From contig NC_088106.1 of the NCBI RefSeq assembly GCF_036370855.1, positions 31,200,501-31,264,500 on the forward strand: a stretch of DNA of 64,000 nt, in the 5' to 3' direction. Of this stretch, positions 25,287 through 36,821 are shown piece after piece. Source of the stretch: Dromaius novaehollandiae (Eukaryota; Chordata; Aves; Casuariiformes; Dromaiidae). Every line of letters begins with the position of its first letter. Position 1 is the stretch's first letter. Position numbers and translations under genes: made by a program. The notes beneath the pieces were generated by a model. The model ran no database searches. It saw only the letters and a list, made by a program, of their open reading frames with translations, and had not been told where the DNA came from.

Positions 25287-25350
25287 CTCTAGTAGGCCCG
25301 CAGCGAAGCCTATGCTGGGTACGAGGCCGAGGGGCCGGCCGCCATCTTGG
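25287..25350 (-). other. HDLBP: Candidate distal untranslated first exon of HDLBP
   Basis: From the YY1 element downstream on the minus strand to AGAG/GTAAAA (GT at 25286-25285). A second minus-strand donor, CTCAG/GTAAGA (GT at 25216-25215), gives an alternative end at 25217. Either would splice to the acceptor of the start-codon exon at 6409. The short reading frame after ATGGCGGCC in the YY1 motif stops after 11 codons and is probably not meaningful. Inference; no transcript evidence. Confidence 0.4.
25338..25349 (-). promoter_or_regulatory. YY1-type initiator element, copy 2
   Basis: The same 12-mer GCCGCCATCTTG on plus (CAAGATGGCGGC on minus), 193 bp from copy 1. It starts a minus-strand stretch that reaches a donor at 25286. 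Confidence 0.6.
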
Positions 25351-25442
25351 TAAAGAAGAGGGATTTGCGTGACCTACCAACATAAGGGTGGTCCCTCCCC
25401 CACGTACCCTTGGCCGGGCAGGTTGCTATGGGAATGGGGCGG

Positions 25443-25452
25443 GCGCATGCGC
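25443..25452. promoter_or_regulatory. SEPT2: NRF1 site, palindromic GCGCATGCGC
   Basis: A perfect consensus NRF1 dyad in the CpG island on the SEPT2 side. An RFX-like half site GTTGCTATGG lies just upstream at 25422-25431. Confidence 0.7.
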
Positions 25453-25459
25453 GCGGGCG

Positions 25460-25808
25460 GTGGCGCCGCGCCTCCCGGCCCCGCCCGGAGGGGCCGGGCG
25501 GCGCGCGCGCGCGGGAGCGGCGGTTGGGCGGTTGGCTGGTTGGCTGCGTGCGGCGCGGAGCGGCAGGTAGCCGAGGGGCGCGGCGCGGCCACGGGCCGTG
25601 ATTCCCCTCCAGAGGGGCGGGAAGGGGCTCGCCGGGGGGCTCCTGGCCTCTCCGCGGGCAGCTGCCGTGGGCGCCCCGCGGGGATGTGCCGGGCGGGGAA
25701 GGGCCGGGGCGGGGGTGGCCGGGAGGCGCCACGGGGCGAGGCTGGCGAGGAGGAAGCGGGGCTGGGGGCCCCAGGGCGGCGGGCGCTCCCAGGGTGCGGC
25801 ACGGAGAG
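25460..25808 (+). other. SEPT2: Probable SEPT2 untranslated first exon region (borders uncertain)
   Basis: The SEPT2 coding start is in the exon at 28132, so a 5'-UTR exon must lie upstream. Plus-strand donors in the island include GGCAG/GTAGCC (end 25566) and GAGAG/GTAGTG (end 25808); neither is ideal and I cannot choose. The start is a guess just downstream of the NRF1 site. Confidence 0.4.
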
Positions 25809-25899
25809 GTAGTGGGAGCCGGTCGCTGTGAGGCGCCGAGCTGCTTTGGTTTCGCTGTCGAGAGGCCGAGTGACATCCTGTCTTTCTACACGGAGCCCA

Positions 25900-28131
25900 G
25901 AGCCTTTCTTTGCGCGCACAGGTCGCGTATGAGCACAAACTGCCCCAAACCTCCCGCGAGGGCTTTCAGAGATGCAGTTTCCTGTTTCTAGAGGGGGTGT
26001 TAAGTAAGCGGGAGTTAAGGCAGCAGCTCCAAGCGTCGTCTACGCGCAGCGCTCTGGAGGATGCTTTCTCACCAAGCGCCAGCTGGGTCGTTTAAACCAG
26101 AGGCTAAGGAACGTGACTGACCTACTCCAGAGGAAAATCTGGACTGCTCGGAGACCGCACTGCTGCGTGCGTGGGAGAGTTCAGCCACTGGCCTTAGGGG
26201 AATTCAGTGTGAAAGATCCTCTGTGAGAGATTTCTGCGCTAGGTGCACACATCCAACCGTGATGTCACCCATCCGGCTGCTTAAATGCCTCTCCTTCATT
26301 GCCCAGTAGCTGTGAGAAAGTTTCCTCCGCTCTTAGGAGCGGTTGGCTGGAAGGCCTGTGAATTAGAGGAATGTTCTTGTGTGTCCGAGCAGGCTCTAGC
26401 TTTGTTTAGCGTTGGAAAGCTCTCTTGGAGGGTGGTTAAGCAGAGCTCCATGACGTCACTCGGCAGGAAGCGCGCTCGGAAGGAAGAGTTGTTATCAGAG
26501 CAATAGTGCATGAAGATAAAAGTCTCACGAGTAACATCGCCAGCAGCTGAGTGCTTCGTCGCTCATAGACTGATTTGTTGGTGGAAATATAGGCGTTGCA
26601 GATACCGGGTTTTACTTTTAGAAAGAAATTTCAGCTAAAAAATGTGTTGCCTGGTTTTTTTATTCTGTCTATGAATGTAAAAAGGAAGATAGATTTTTGC
26701 CAGCACGTTCAGCTTGACGTGGAATTACACCAAATTGCTTCAATGCAATGCTCTGTTCCTCCCAAACTAAATGCTCTTTGCAAAAGCCATCTTGAAGGCC
26801 AGCTGGTAAGTGTCAGATGGACAGGAGGCCAACTTTTATATGCCAGGCGGAAGGCAAAGTTGGTTTGAAACTGGTGATAATTTTTGGCAGTTATGACATT
26901 TGCTTCTGGAAACTGCTGTATATGTAGCAGGAAGCACTATCACCGGAGATTTATTAAGACACACCATTTTAACTCACCGTGATTAGTTCTCCAACTTAGC
27001 AGCTACTAAATTTTTCGTGAATGAGGAAGAAGTTAGATTTGAGGACGCATTTGAGGGGATTAAGATGACGACTTTGTGAACGTAACCTGTAAAATTTTTC
27101 CCTCTTCAGGAGGGGAGAGAGTTGCAAGAGCCAAGAGTGCTTGGAAGATGGAAAGGGTCAGATGATGATAATTTTAAATCTGGAGAATGAAAGTGGGAGT
27201 CAGCTAGATAGATAAAAGGCAGGTATAGTATGTGGGCTTTGTAAGTGGGAACAAATACCTGTTTGGTAAAAGAGGTCAGGCGGGGGAGGGAGGCTGGAAA
27301 GGGGACTTGGGACATCCATCTGCCAAAAATACAGCATTTGCTGACATGTTTATATTGTAACAGCAAATTATACCATTTCTTGAACTCATCTAAATTAGGC
27401 AATAGAAGTCCTCTTGTGTTGGCAGATCTCTGCTCTTTAAGAGCTTTTCTTCACGGAGATGTCAGACAAGAGTTGTTTGGTTTTTTTCTGCTTTGTATTT
27501 CAAAGTGATACTGCTGTGTCTGAAAAACTTCTCTGGGAAACAAAAGTTTAAATGGATAACAGGATTTGCAAGCATCCAGATCAAAGAGGAGGAGAAGATG
27601 TTTCATTTTGAAGCTATCAGCTCTTTACAGCACGCTCCAGGGTGAAAGGAAATGTGGAGGGGGAGGAGCTTTAAGAAGAAAAAATCTGCATGCTTTGTTT
27701 TTTATAAGCTTTTATAAAAAGTGTTTTCCTGTAAATAGTAAGATGTCTTTGCACTGGTTTGATTAGTTTGCATTTGGTTTGATTAGTTTCTAAGAGGAGC
27801 GAAAACTTATTTTTTCAGGCTTCAAAATTGCTTGTCATATAATTAGTGTCTTTAGCACTTTCCATTCATATTGCTTTAATTTGCTGTCCTTTGATGTTGA
27901 TAGGAATAAAATTCTTGGTGGTTGCTGAAAATCCTGCTCCTCCTTAATACTGAAGATTCAGCTACTGGTGTTCTGTGAGAAATTATTTGCACCGTTTCAA
28001 AATCTGGATGTCCAAAATAAATTCAAGGGTCCTCCTCCTTTAATTTTCTGCACAGTAGTGGAGATTATACTTACATTTGTTGCTTCCTCCCCCATATGAT
28101 CTGTAATACACTGAAAAACATTTTGTTTCAG
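25900..28131 (+). other. SEPT2: SEPT2 5' intron
   Basis: From the CpG island to the acceptor TTTGTTTCAG before 28132. It holds a consensus CRE (26451-26458) and a 15-bp direct repeat (27755-27789). No coding exon or transposon recognised. Confidence 0.6.
26451..26458. promoter_or_regulatory. CRE, TGACGTCA
   Basis: A full palindromic CREB/ATF site with flanks CCA and CTCGG, about 600 bp downstream of CpG island 2. A related sequence TGATGTCA occurs at about 26260. It could be an intronic enhancer element or an alternative SEPT2 promoter element. Confidence 0.5.
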
Positions 28132-28165
28132 ATTTGTTCCTGACCTTCCATTAAAAATGTCCAAG
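28132..28165 (+). CDS. SEPT2: SEPT2 exon with start codon (MSK)
   Basis: Acceptor TTTGTTTCAG, 25 nt of 5' UTR, ATG at 28157-28159 in context TTAAAAATGT, and only three codons before the donor AAG/GTAAGA. A tiny coding contribution followed by an intron is the known septin-2 arrangement as I recall it. The next exon continues [17 protein letters not shown]. Confidence 0.94.
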
Positions 28166-31100
28166 GTAAGAATGACATTTCCCTATTCAAATGTAACAAT
28201 GTAAAACTGATACATTGTTTTTAAGTATCTGTCTTCAAGCAGAGAATGTGTAATTGTTACATGGTGTTTGATGGCGATGTGTATTCTAAAGTTTGGGGTG
28301 CCTAAATAAGAGAATTCACTTTCAGAAACCACAGTATTGAATGACTCAATAGCGTAAAACATATGTGCAAGTACTTTCCTATATGTAGTATAAACATCTT
28401 TGGTGAACTAATAATACTCCTGACATTTGCTATTTTGGTAAGGGAGTGGCACAGAAGCTCCCTGGCTGTTACATTTTTGCATTGAAACTTCCATTCTGCT
28501 ACTGTTTTGAATAGGAATAATTTAAGGAAAAAAATGTTCTTAGATTTAATTTCTTGTCTGCATCCTTATTCCTTTACTAAATAGAGTCAACTGATCTGTT
28601 GAGCAAAATCCTTTTAAAAAGTGTGGCAGCTTAATTACTTAATACCATTACTGACATGGTATATGGTATTCCAGCAATTCTTGGTTCCATGCATTTGGTA
28701 TAATAGGTAAAACTTCCATGTTAGCTTATTGGCAGTGGAATGAACGACAGAAGGTTCTTGAGTAATGTGTTTGAATAGGCAAGCTAATAGGTCTAAAGAT
28801 TTCTCTGCAGTATTTATAGGATTGGGTATCTGAAACCCTGTATTATATTTTTTTTTTCCTTTTTAAGAGAGATCTCTAATCATGACTCCCAGCAGATGTC
28901 TACCAGTTCATGAGCAGATTTAGTGTTTTTATTTGGATGTGCTAAAAAGAGATTAGAAATAGCTCCTTTTTTACTTGTATACCTCAGCCCTATCCACAAG
29001 CTTTTTTTAATTTTAATTGTGTACGAAAAGACTATTTTAAAAGTGTGTGATTAACAACTGCACTTCATACTTTAACTAAATAAATGCGTGTTTTGTTTTG
29101 TTTTTGCTTAAAGTGTTCTTGGCTGGATAGTTGAATAAACAAAACTTTTTTTTAAACTAGGTGCATGCAGCTGATCTATTCTTTATTGTGAAACTGCTTA
29201 ATAATGTGAATAGCCTTGTAGTGTTCTCTCTGTGTGTCACAGAGTTTCAAACCATATGATTTAAAGTGGTAAATGATGGAGAAGTAATCCCATATCCCAT
29301 CATTTCCTGATAAATGGAAACAGCTTTATTTGCTGTTTCTTTAAAAGTTCTAGTGAGAACAGTAAAGAGCCAAAGGGGGACTTCAGGGTGCGAAAAGATC
29401 CACAAAATTTCTGATTTTTCCCACACCTTTCTTTGATTGTAGTTTATAATATTTCAAATAACTGAGGAAAGCAGTAATGCAAACAAGTATGTCTTGTGTC
29501 TTTATTTTATTTTATTTTATTTTTAGCAACAGCCTGCTCAGTTTACCAATCCAGAAACCCCTGGCTATGTTGGATTTGCAAACCTTCCCAATCAGGTTCA
29601 TCGGAAGTCTGTGAAAAAGGGGTTCGAATTCACTCTTATGGTAGTCGGTAAGGAAACGTTTTACAGTTTTCCTCAAAATTAGTATTTGCTTACAGATAAT
29701 TTGGAATTAAAGTGAATATTACTTATACAGTTCCAAGGCTTCAGATAGTATCCAAAATCTCTTCTGTACTGCAGCATTTAACTTTCTTTTACAGTGTATT
29801 AAGTCCCCACATTACAAACCATGCTTGAATACATTAATAAGTGAAGGAAGTGAAGCAAAGAAATTTTATTTTGCACTCCAGTGATCATTGCTTCCTCCTT
29901 TTCTGCCTTATAGTGTTCATGTACTCCATTTAAAATTTAGCTTAAAACTTTTCTGAGTTTTAATACAACCTTTTTTGCTTGCTTGTTTTGGTTAAGAGAA
30001 TAGTGTTAAGAAGACTATTCTGTTTAAACTGTTCATTATATTTATGTAGTTCAAAAGAATCTGATTTCTGGTTTCTCTACCCCTTCTTTCCTCCTCTAAA
30101 TATTCTTGTGAATAGGAAGAATGGGAACTGGATTAGTTGGTTTTGATATGAGCTTTTACTTTTTAAATTAATATTGGTTATCTGTTAGCAATTATAATTT
30201 AAATTGGAATTCTATTAGGCATTTCATTGAGAATCTGTGTGGATATGAGGAATGGAAAGAGCAATCAAGTATGTTTGCAGAAATACTTGATTTTCTTAGA
30301 GTTCCGCATTATTTTTGCGAATCAAATAGACTCCCAAATCAGTAGTAACTGTAACTTGGGCATGTTCTATGTCTTGCCTGGTAATGCTGCTGGGAGCCGT
30401 AACTTATGAATTTTGATGAATGAACTCTGTAATTCTCACCTTTATAATAGGCTTTTATACCCTAATAGAATGATTTGAATACAGTAAGATTCTTTCTTAC
30501 TGTCATCATAAGTAAACTCCTTTTGTCAGTTATATTTGCCCAAGAGATATGACTGGAAATGGGCAGGAGAGGTGGGAAGATGCATGATAGTAGATGTTTA
30601 AGTTCTTAATTTTTCTGGATTACAATAATTATGGAAAGAGTCTGTCCTCAAACCTGTCATTAATTTTGCTAAACAGCAGCCACAGCATTGCTCGTATCCT
30701 GTTTCTTACAGTTCAGCGCTAGATAGAGCTGGCCCCTATTTTGGTCTTACCAGAATTTTATGATAGCTGTTTACTGTTACCTTGGGTGAGGGGGAGGAAG
30801 GAAGAGGGAATGGGGACATGGAAATTAAATTCAGTTATACTGCTTGCTAAATGTGTCTTTTCATTGCTCAGAATCATTTTATTTTAGCTTCGTTGGATTT
30901 GCTTAGCATAACATCTTAGTGGATACCTTATAAAATCTAAGGGTAAAGTAACACTTTAAGTACATGTTTCAAATTATAGTATCTACTTTAACTCTTTGGA
31001 GTTTACTGCTTTGTGATCCTACAAATCTGGACAGTTCTGAAAAACAAAGATGTGTTTTATCAGTTGTAGCTAAACTTAATTTCCAGAGGTCTTTGAGATT

Positions 31101-34100
31101 GATTGCAAATAATGCCATGTAAAACAGCTCTGGCCACAAGCTGTGTAAAATTAGACCAAACAGTTGTCTCTTCTTTCTTGTAAACTAGAAGATGAAGAAA
31201 AATAATGTGGTATCAGAGTGAGGGAAAGACTGTCAAATTTAACTCTGAGACATGGTGGGGTTAACTTTATGGTAGTTTTCTGCCAGTATTCTAAGGGATA
31301 AATGAAAACTACAGTGGAAGAACTTGGGAAAAAGTTCCCAAAACTGTACTGAAAATTTGGAGCCATATTTTAAGATACACTAAGAGAGGGAGGCAGTAGA
31401 TTAAGATAAAATAAACTATGCTTTAAAACATTGATTATTTCAACAGTTTGGAATGTGAATTCTTTCTGTTGACATACGCGTAGGGGCTTAAGTCTTTTCT
31501 CTTGTGGGCGATATTGTAATATCTGCATTGAACTGTACTTCTTTATTATGGTGACACATTTCTTAATTTCCCTGCAGGGAAATATTTCTTTAAAAACTAT
31601 CTATACTGACAGAGTCTCAACCAGTGAGTCTTCCTTTTCTCATTGTTTTTCTTTTGCTATGAGTTGTCATGGTTTGTGAAAATATGAACTAGGGTTTGTA
31701 ATACTCTAGCTGCTTGGCTGTGTTGTTCCAGAGAAATCCCAGCCACTTGTATTTATCAACAATTTCATATTTGTTCTCGTTATTGAGCTATGATTCCATC
31801 TAAACAGTTAGTTATTTTACCTGAGATTCAATAAACTGTGGCCAATTGTTAGAATAACTGCTCTTTTCATTAATCCTTGACGGAGACAGCGAAAACTGAT
31901 TTGTTTTAGATGTAATATTTAGCCAGACTGAAAGTATGGAATGTGCCACTGGTTAGAATCAAACTTTTTCTGGTTTTGCTGAAATGGTGCCACGTGACTG
32001 TTGAGTTAGTCTGACCGCACGTCTCTTCCATTGGTGAAGGCCGTACTGCTAAAAACTGATCTTAAAAACAGCAGATACTAGTCAAATCTTTATTTAAAAA
32101 TAATTCCATATCTTTTTTTTCTTTTGGTCAGATATTTTTGTCAGATTGGGCTGTTGCAGAACACACTTTGTTGCTTAGAGGGACTTGCTGGTCTTTTTTA
32201 CACTGTGGACATTTATTCTGATTGATATCTTGGTCTTTAGCTAATTAGTTGCTTTTTGGGCTTTTCTGGTGGCTCAATAGCCCTAGAACAGAAACATATT
32301 TATGATACACTTTGGTAATGCTCAATTTCATCAGTGAAAAAATTGCTCTGTGTGTATACTTGGTGGTAGTGTCGTATTCCTCTTCCCTCAGGTACTAGTA
32401 TCCCATATTAGCACAAAAAAGCAGGCAAAAATCACACTTTATGATGGCTGGCTGTGCAAAAGTTCAGCAATGCCTTTTTCACTGATCAAACTGATTATAT
32501 AACCTAGACATGAGCTAGCTTCTCATTGTATGTGATCTTTATTTTCTAGAGTGATAGCAGGAAAGCATGTTTTAAAAAAATCAGGAGACATGGGATAGGA
32601 AGCTTTAAATCTAACTCTAAATTGATCACAAGTCCACTTGACTAGCAGATTTAATTACAAATCCTCAGTGAAAGCTGTGATGCTATAAACCTGAGATGTG
32701 TGAGTTGTTATCCAACCTTTTTGTGCGAACTTTTGCTTCTAATACAAAATTGCTTCTGATACATTGCTTCTAAATACAAAATTACAAGCTTTAGACCAAA
32801 ATTGAAAGATTTATTTACATTTAATGTGAGGGGGAAAAAATATGGTCAGATGATACAGTTTGGATACAGTTGAGATTTATTATGTAAATATATTGAGTTT
32901 GTTTTCATATTGAATCACAGGTGAATCTGGATTGGGAAAATCTACATTAATAAACAGCCTGTTCTTGACAGATCTCTACCCAGAAAGGATAATCCCAGGA
33001 GCAGCTGGTAAATACACTTTTTTTCTAGTTTCTCAGTTCTTACTGAAAATTTTTGGAGTTCAGTGTTTTTACCTTTGGATTTTAGTAACAGCCAGTTGTC
33101 ATTTCTAGCAATAAGAATTTCTATTGCATTTTCTGATACTTGAACTGTCAGATAATGTTGTTTCTCTGAGTACCAGGGATGAATATCAGGTAGTTGTCAC
33201 TCAGTCCTTTGTGGTCAAGAATCATATCGGTACCTAAAAGTCTATCCATTCTTTTGCTTTAAAAATGTCATATATATAAACATTGTTTATGCTTGTTTGG
33301 ACTTGCAGCTTGATTGGTTATTTTGTGAATGTTTGTCTTCATCTCTTTTTCTTCCCCTGCCCCTTCTCCCTGTTTATTCTGTTAACTGAAGTATACAATA
33401 ATCTGACAAAAGAAAACATTGGAAGAAAATAGAGGATGATGCTACTTTTTTTTTTTTCCTCTTTGCTACTTGTTGAAAGACTTATTTTAATAATTTATTG
33501 TATTAGCTGACAATTACTTATTCCATTCAACATTATGGAAAAAAATCCCTTACATACAATTTAGTACTGTTCCCCAGATTACTGATTACCTACAGTTTTT
33601 CTTAGTCTTTTTGCCTCAGTTTCTGTATTAGATTTTTAAAAAAAGTATGAAATTGCAAATAATTATCAAACCAGATCTTTCAAAAGAACTTGGTTGCTGT
33701 GTCTTGCTGTGATGTTATCAAGCCTTAGCAGATTATCTGTGGAATAATGCTCGTTACACAATTGCAGTTGCCAGTTAATGTTTTTAATTTTATCTCAAAG
33801 TGATCTACTCTTATACATTCTAATCTGAAAGATCATGTTTGTTGTCTTTTAGAAAAGATTGAACGTACTGTGCAGATTGAAGCCTCAACGGTTGAAATAG
33901 AAGAGAGGGGGGTAAAACTACGTTTGACAGTTGTAGATACGCCAGGATATGGTGATGCTATCAATTGTCGAGATTGGTATGTACACAGAGCATATATCGA
34001 TCTATGTATGAAGACAGTCATTCATTTTGTATCTGTCTTGAGGGGAAAAATAAGTAATTGAAATTATAGTAATAATGATATGCAACTCAAAGTAGGTAGC

Positions 34101-34183
34101 CCAGGTGGCAACAGTAGCTCTTTTGGTTCTCCTTTTCAGAGGAAGAGTGAATGCTGCAGTGATTATACCGTTAAGTCATTATC

Positions 34184-34222
<39 letters not shown>

Positions 34223-36790
34223 GGTTATGTGATGAATCTGAGATGTTTTTTCAGAGAGATGGGCATGTTATATTATTTTGAGGAAGCTTGATTTTTAGGT
34301 ATGTTTACTGCTTCCAATTTAAAAATGTTTTAAATTGTTGTGGGTTTATTCAGATATGTTAGTCATCAGTAACTTCCAAACAATTGGAATAAATGTTGTG
34401 ATTTGATATTTTGCTTTTTTTTTTTTTTTTTCCTTAGTTAACCTTCTGAATTTTGGAAGGGTTTTAAGTGAACTGTGTCACTGACATTTCTTTTATAGTC
34501 AGAAAACAGTGGAACCATTGAGGACACAACAACTTCAACAAAACTCTGAGAAAGTAGTTCATCTAGTCTTTGGTGCGCATAAAAATCCACCTTTAGATCT
34601 TGTCCACATTCATTTGAGAGTTCTTATCTTCGGGTTTGGGGTTTTGACAAGTTTCTATTATAATAATTATGATATATAATCCTGAGATCAGTGGTGTTCA
34701 GCCGTAGTCTTGGCTGCCCTTCAGCCTGCCTTCTCTCAAAATTGTTGCTGCTCCATCTCACCATTCTCACTGCAGTCTCCTGCTGCACCCCACCATATCT
34801 TCCCCCTGCCATTCTGCCATCAGGAAAGCTTTGTTTCGGATCTGTCCTTCATTTCTAATGTTGGTGCACCTCCCTTAATTGGGAATCAGAAGGCATGTCT
34901 CATTTATTTATGCCAACATCTGGGTATCTACTTTTTTTCTTTTCTAATTCTTCCATCCAGTAATAAACTGGTATTCTAGTTTATGTAGCATGTGGTATTT
35001 ATCCTTGGCAAATATACAGTAGAAGGCATGTAGCTTTCTCCCAAACTGAACAGACTTTGTGTCTAAGGTAGAGCGGTTCAGACAGATGCAACTCAGAGCA
35101 ATAATGATGCAAGATTCTGGCGTTTCTGCAGTTCTGTTGCAGCTGTTGGCGGGGTTTGCTGTTGCATCATCCACAGTAATTTGGTATTTTAAATCAATTT
35201 GGAACAAGAAGTTTAGATTAGCTTGAGCATGTATAATTAATTCTGAAATTCTAATCAAAAGAAAAATACTAGGCCAAGAGAAATTTGCTTTAGAAGTTAA
35301 AAATATATTTTTTTTTATTGTGCACAGTATATTTATAGTGACAGTTGTTTGTTTGTGTTTAATTAACATGCTAAGATATGTGCTCTTTAATTTACTGATG
35401 TAAAACTATTAATCTTCTCCATCAACAGGTTGGTTCATCAACAGGATGTTTGATGTTTTAATATTACCTTTGAAAGATGACTAAAATTGTCGAGCATTTG
35501 GGAATGAACGTGACTTCCTGAATCCATATGCTTTTTTTTACAGTTTTAAGACCATAATCTCCTATATTGATGAGCAGTTTGAGCGATATCTGCATGATGA
35601 GAGTGGTTTGAACAGAAGGCATATCATAGATAACCGAGTTCACTGCTGCTTCTATTTCATTTCACCATTTGGTCACGGGTAGGTATTTCTCTGTGATTTT
35701 ATTTTTGAAGTGATTTTACTTCGGGGGCTTGGTTTTGTGCCCATTGACTTAAATTTTCAGAATCAGGTTGCTGTTAGTTAAGTATTAGCACTGCTGGAGT
35801 TACTGTGTTCTTTCTCTCTGCATGAGGAGAGTATGCGAGGCTCTGCATGTCATCTAATATAGATACAAATAGCTGGAATTAATACTTTGTAATCCAGGGA
35901 GTGTTTTCCTTTTGAGATATTGTTCATGTTGATGTGAAAATAAATTGGTCATTTAGATTTAAAATAAATTAAACTTTTTTTTTCATAATTTAATTTTAGT
36001 CTTAAACCTTTGGATGTTGAGTTTATGAAGGCCATACACAACAAAGTTAATATTGTACCAGTGATTGCAAAAGCTGATACACTTTCTCTGAAAGAGCGAG
36101 AGAGGCTAAAGAAAAGGGTAAGTTTTTCTAGCTTGCAGAAGAATGTTGGACTTTGGTTATAGTAGTGTGGTCACTGAAGAGACAGGCATTTTCATTCAAT
36201 TTCACTCCATCCTAGCCAAGAAAAATGTAATCTTATGTGCACAGGGTAATGTTATTTAAAATCATGGAGAAAACATATACAGTTTGATATCTTGCAATTT
36301 CTTTTATTATGTGTTTAACTGAGAAATTGTCCTTTAAGTGTTACCTGTAAAATGGCAGGTTGACTATGTCTAAGATTACATTGTAAATGGATTTTTAAAC
36401 TTTTAGAATATTTAAATGCATTTGCTGATGGTAATTGCTCCCTTACCAGTTTGATCTGTCCCAAAGCAGCAACAGTATCATTTGCATGTATTTTTTGCCC
36501 AGTCAGAATTCTGAGGTTTGAAAAATAGGATTTTCAGAGATTTTTTTTTTTTTTGATCTTTTTGTATGTTCCTCTCTTTGCTGACACATTCCAATCCTTT
36601 CTTCCATAGCCCAGCCCCCTTAACAGTTTGTCTTGCAGGACTTGATGTTGTATTTGGAGGTGAGAGGCAAAATTTAGAAAAACGCCTTAGAATTAATTTA
36701 CCAGAGGACTCAGCTGACCCAGTCTTATCTATTACATTTAAAACTTTATTTATTATTTTTTCAGTTATTTGGAAAATCCCTATAGTTTTC

Positions 36791-36821
<31 letters not shown>

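Larger units (their letters stand above)
24750..25900. promoter_or_regulatory. CpG island 2, likely bidirectional promoter of HDLBP (distal) and SEPT2
   Basis: Very CpG-dense, with an NRF1 site, two YY1-type sites, CCAAT at 25067-25071 and splice-donor-like sites pointing both ways. It lies between minus-strand HDLBP and plus-strand SEPT2, which are head-to-head neighbours in other vertebrates. Lack of a TATA box fits a dispersed CpG promoter. Exact start sites cannot be read from sequence. Confidence 0.82.
28166..32920 (+). other. SEPT2: SEPT2 introns flanking exon 3
   Basis: Introns 28166-29526 and 29648-32920. AT-rich, ordinary intronic sequence. No transposon or RNA gene recognised apart from the TTTTA microsatellite at the exon 3 acceptor. 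Confidence 0.65.
33008..35999 (+). other. SEPT2: SEPT2 introns between exons 4 and 7
   Basis: Introns 33008-33852, 33977-35543 and 35679-35999. The middle one holds the GT17 microsatellite at 34187-34220 and T-rich tracts. Nothing else recognised. Confidence 0.65.

Noticed and set aside
25314-25346. Short minus-strand frame starting in the YY1 motif (11 codons)
   Set aside because: The ATG is part of the YY1 element and the frame ends almost at once; the real HDLBP start is at 6372.
24700-25991. Long open frames in CpG island 2
   Set aside because: Same GC-composition artefact; the region is better explained as promoter and first exons.
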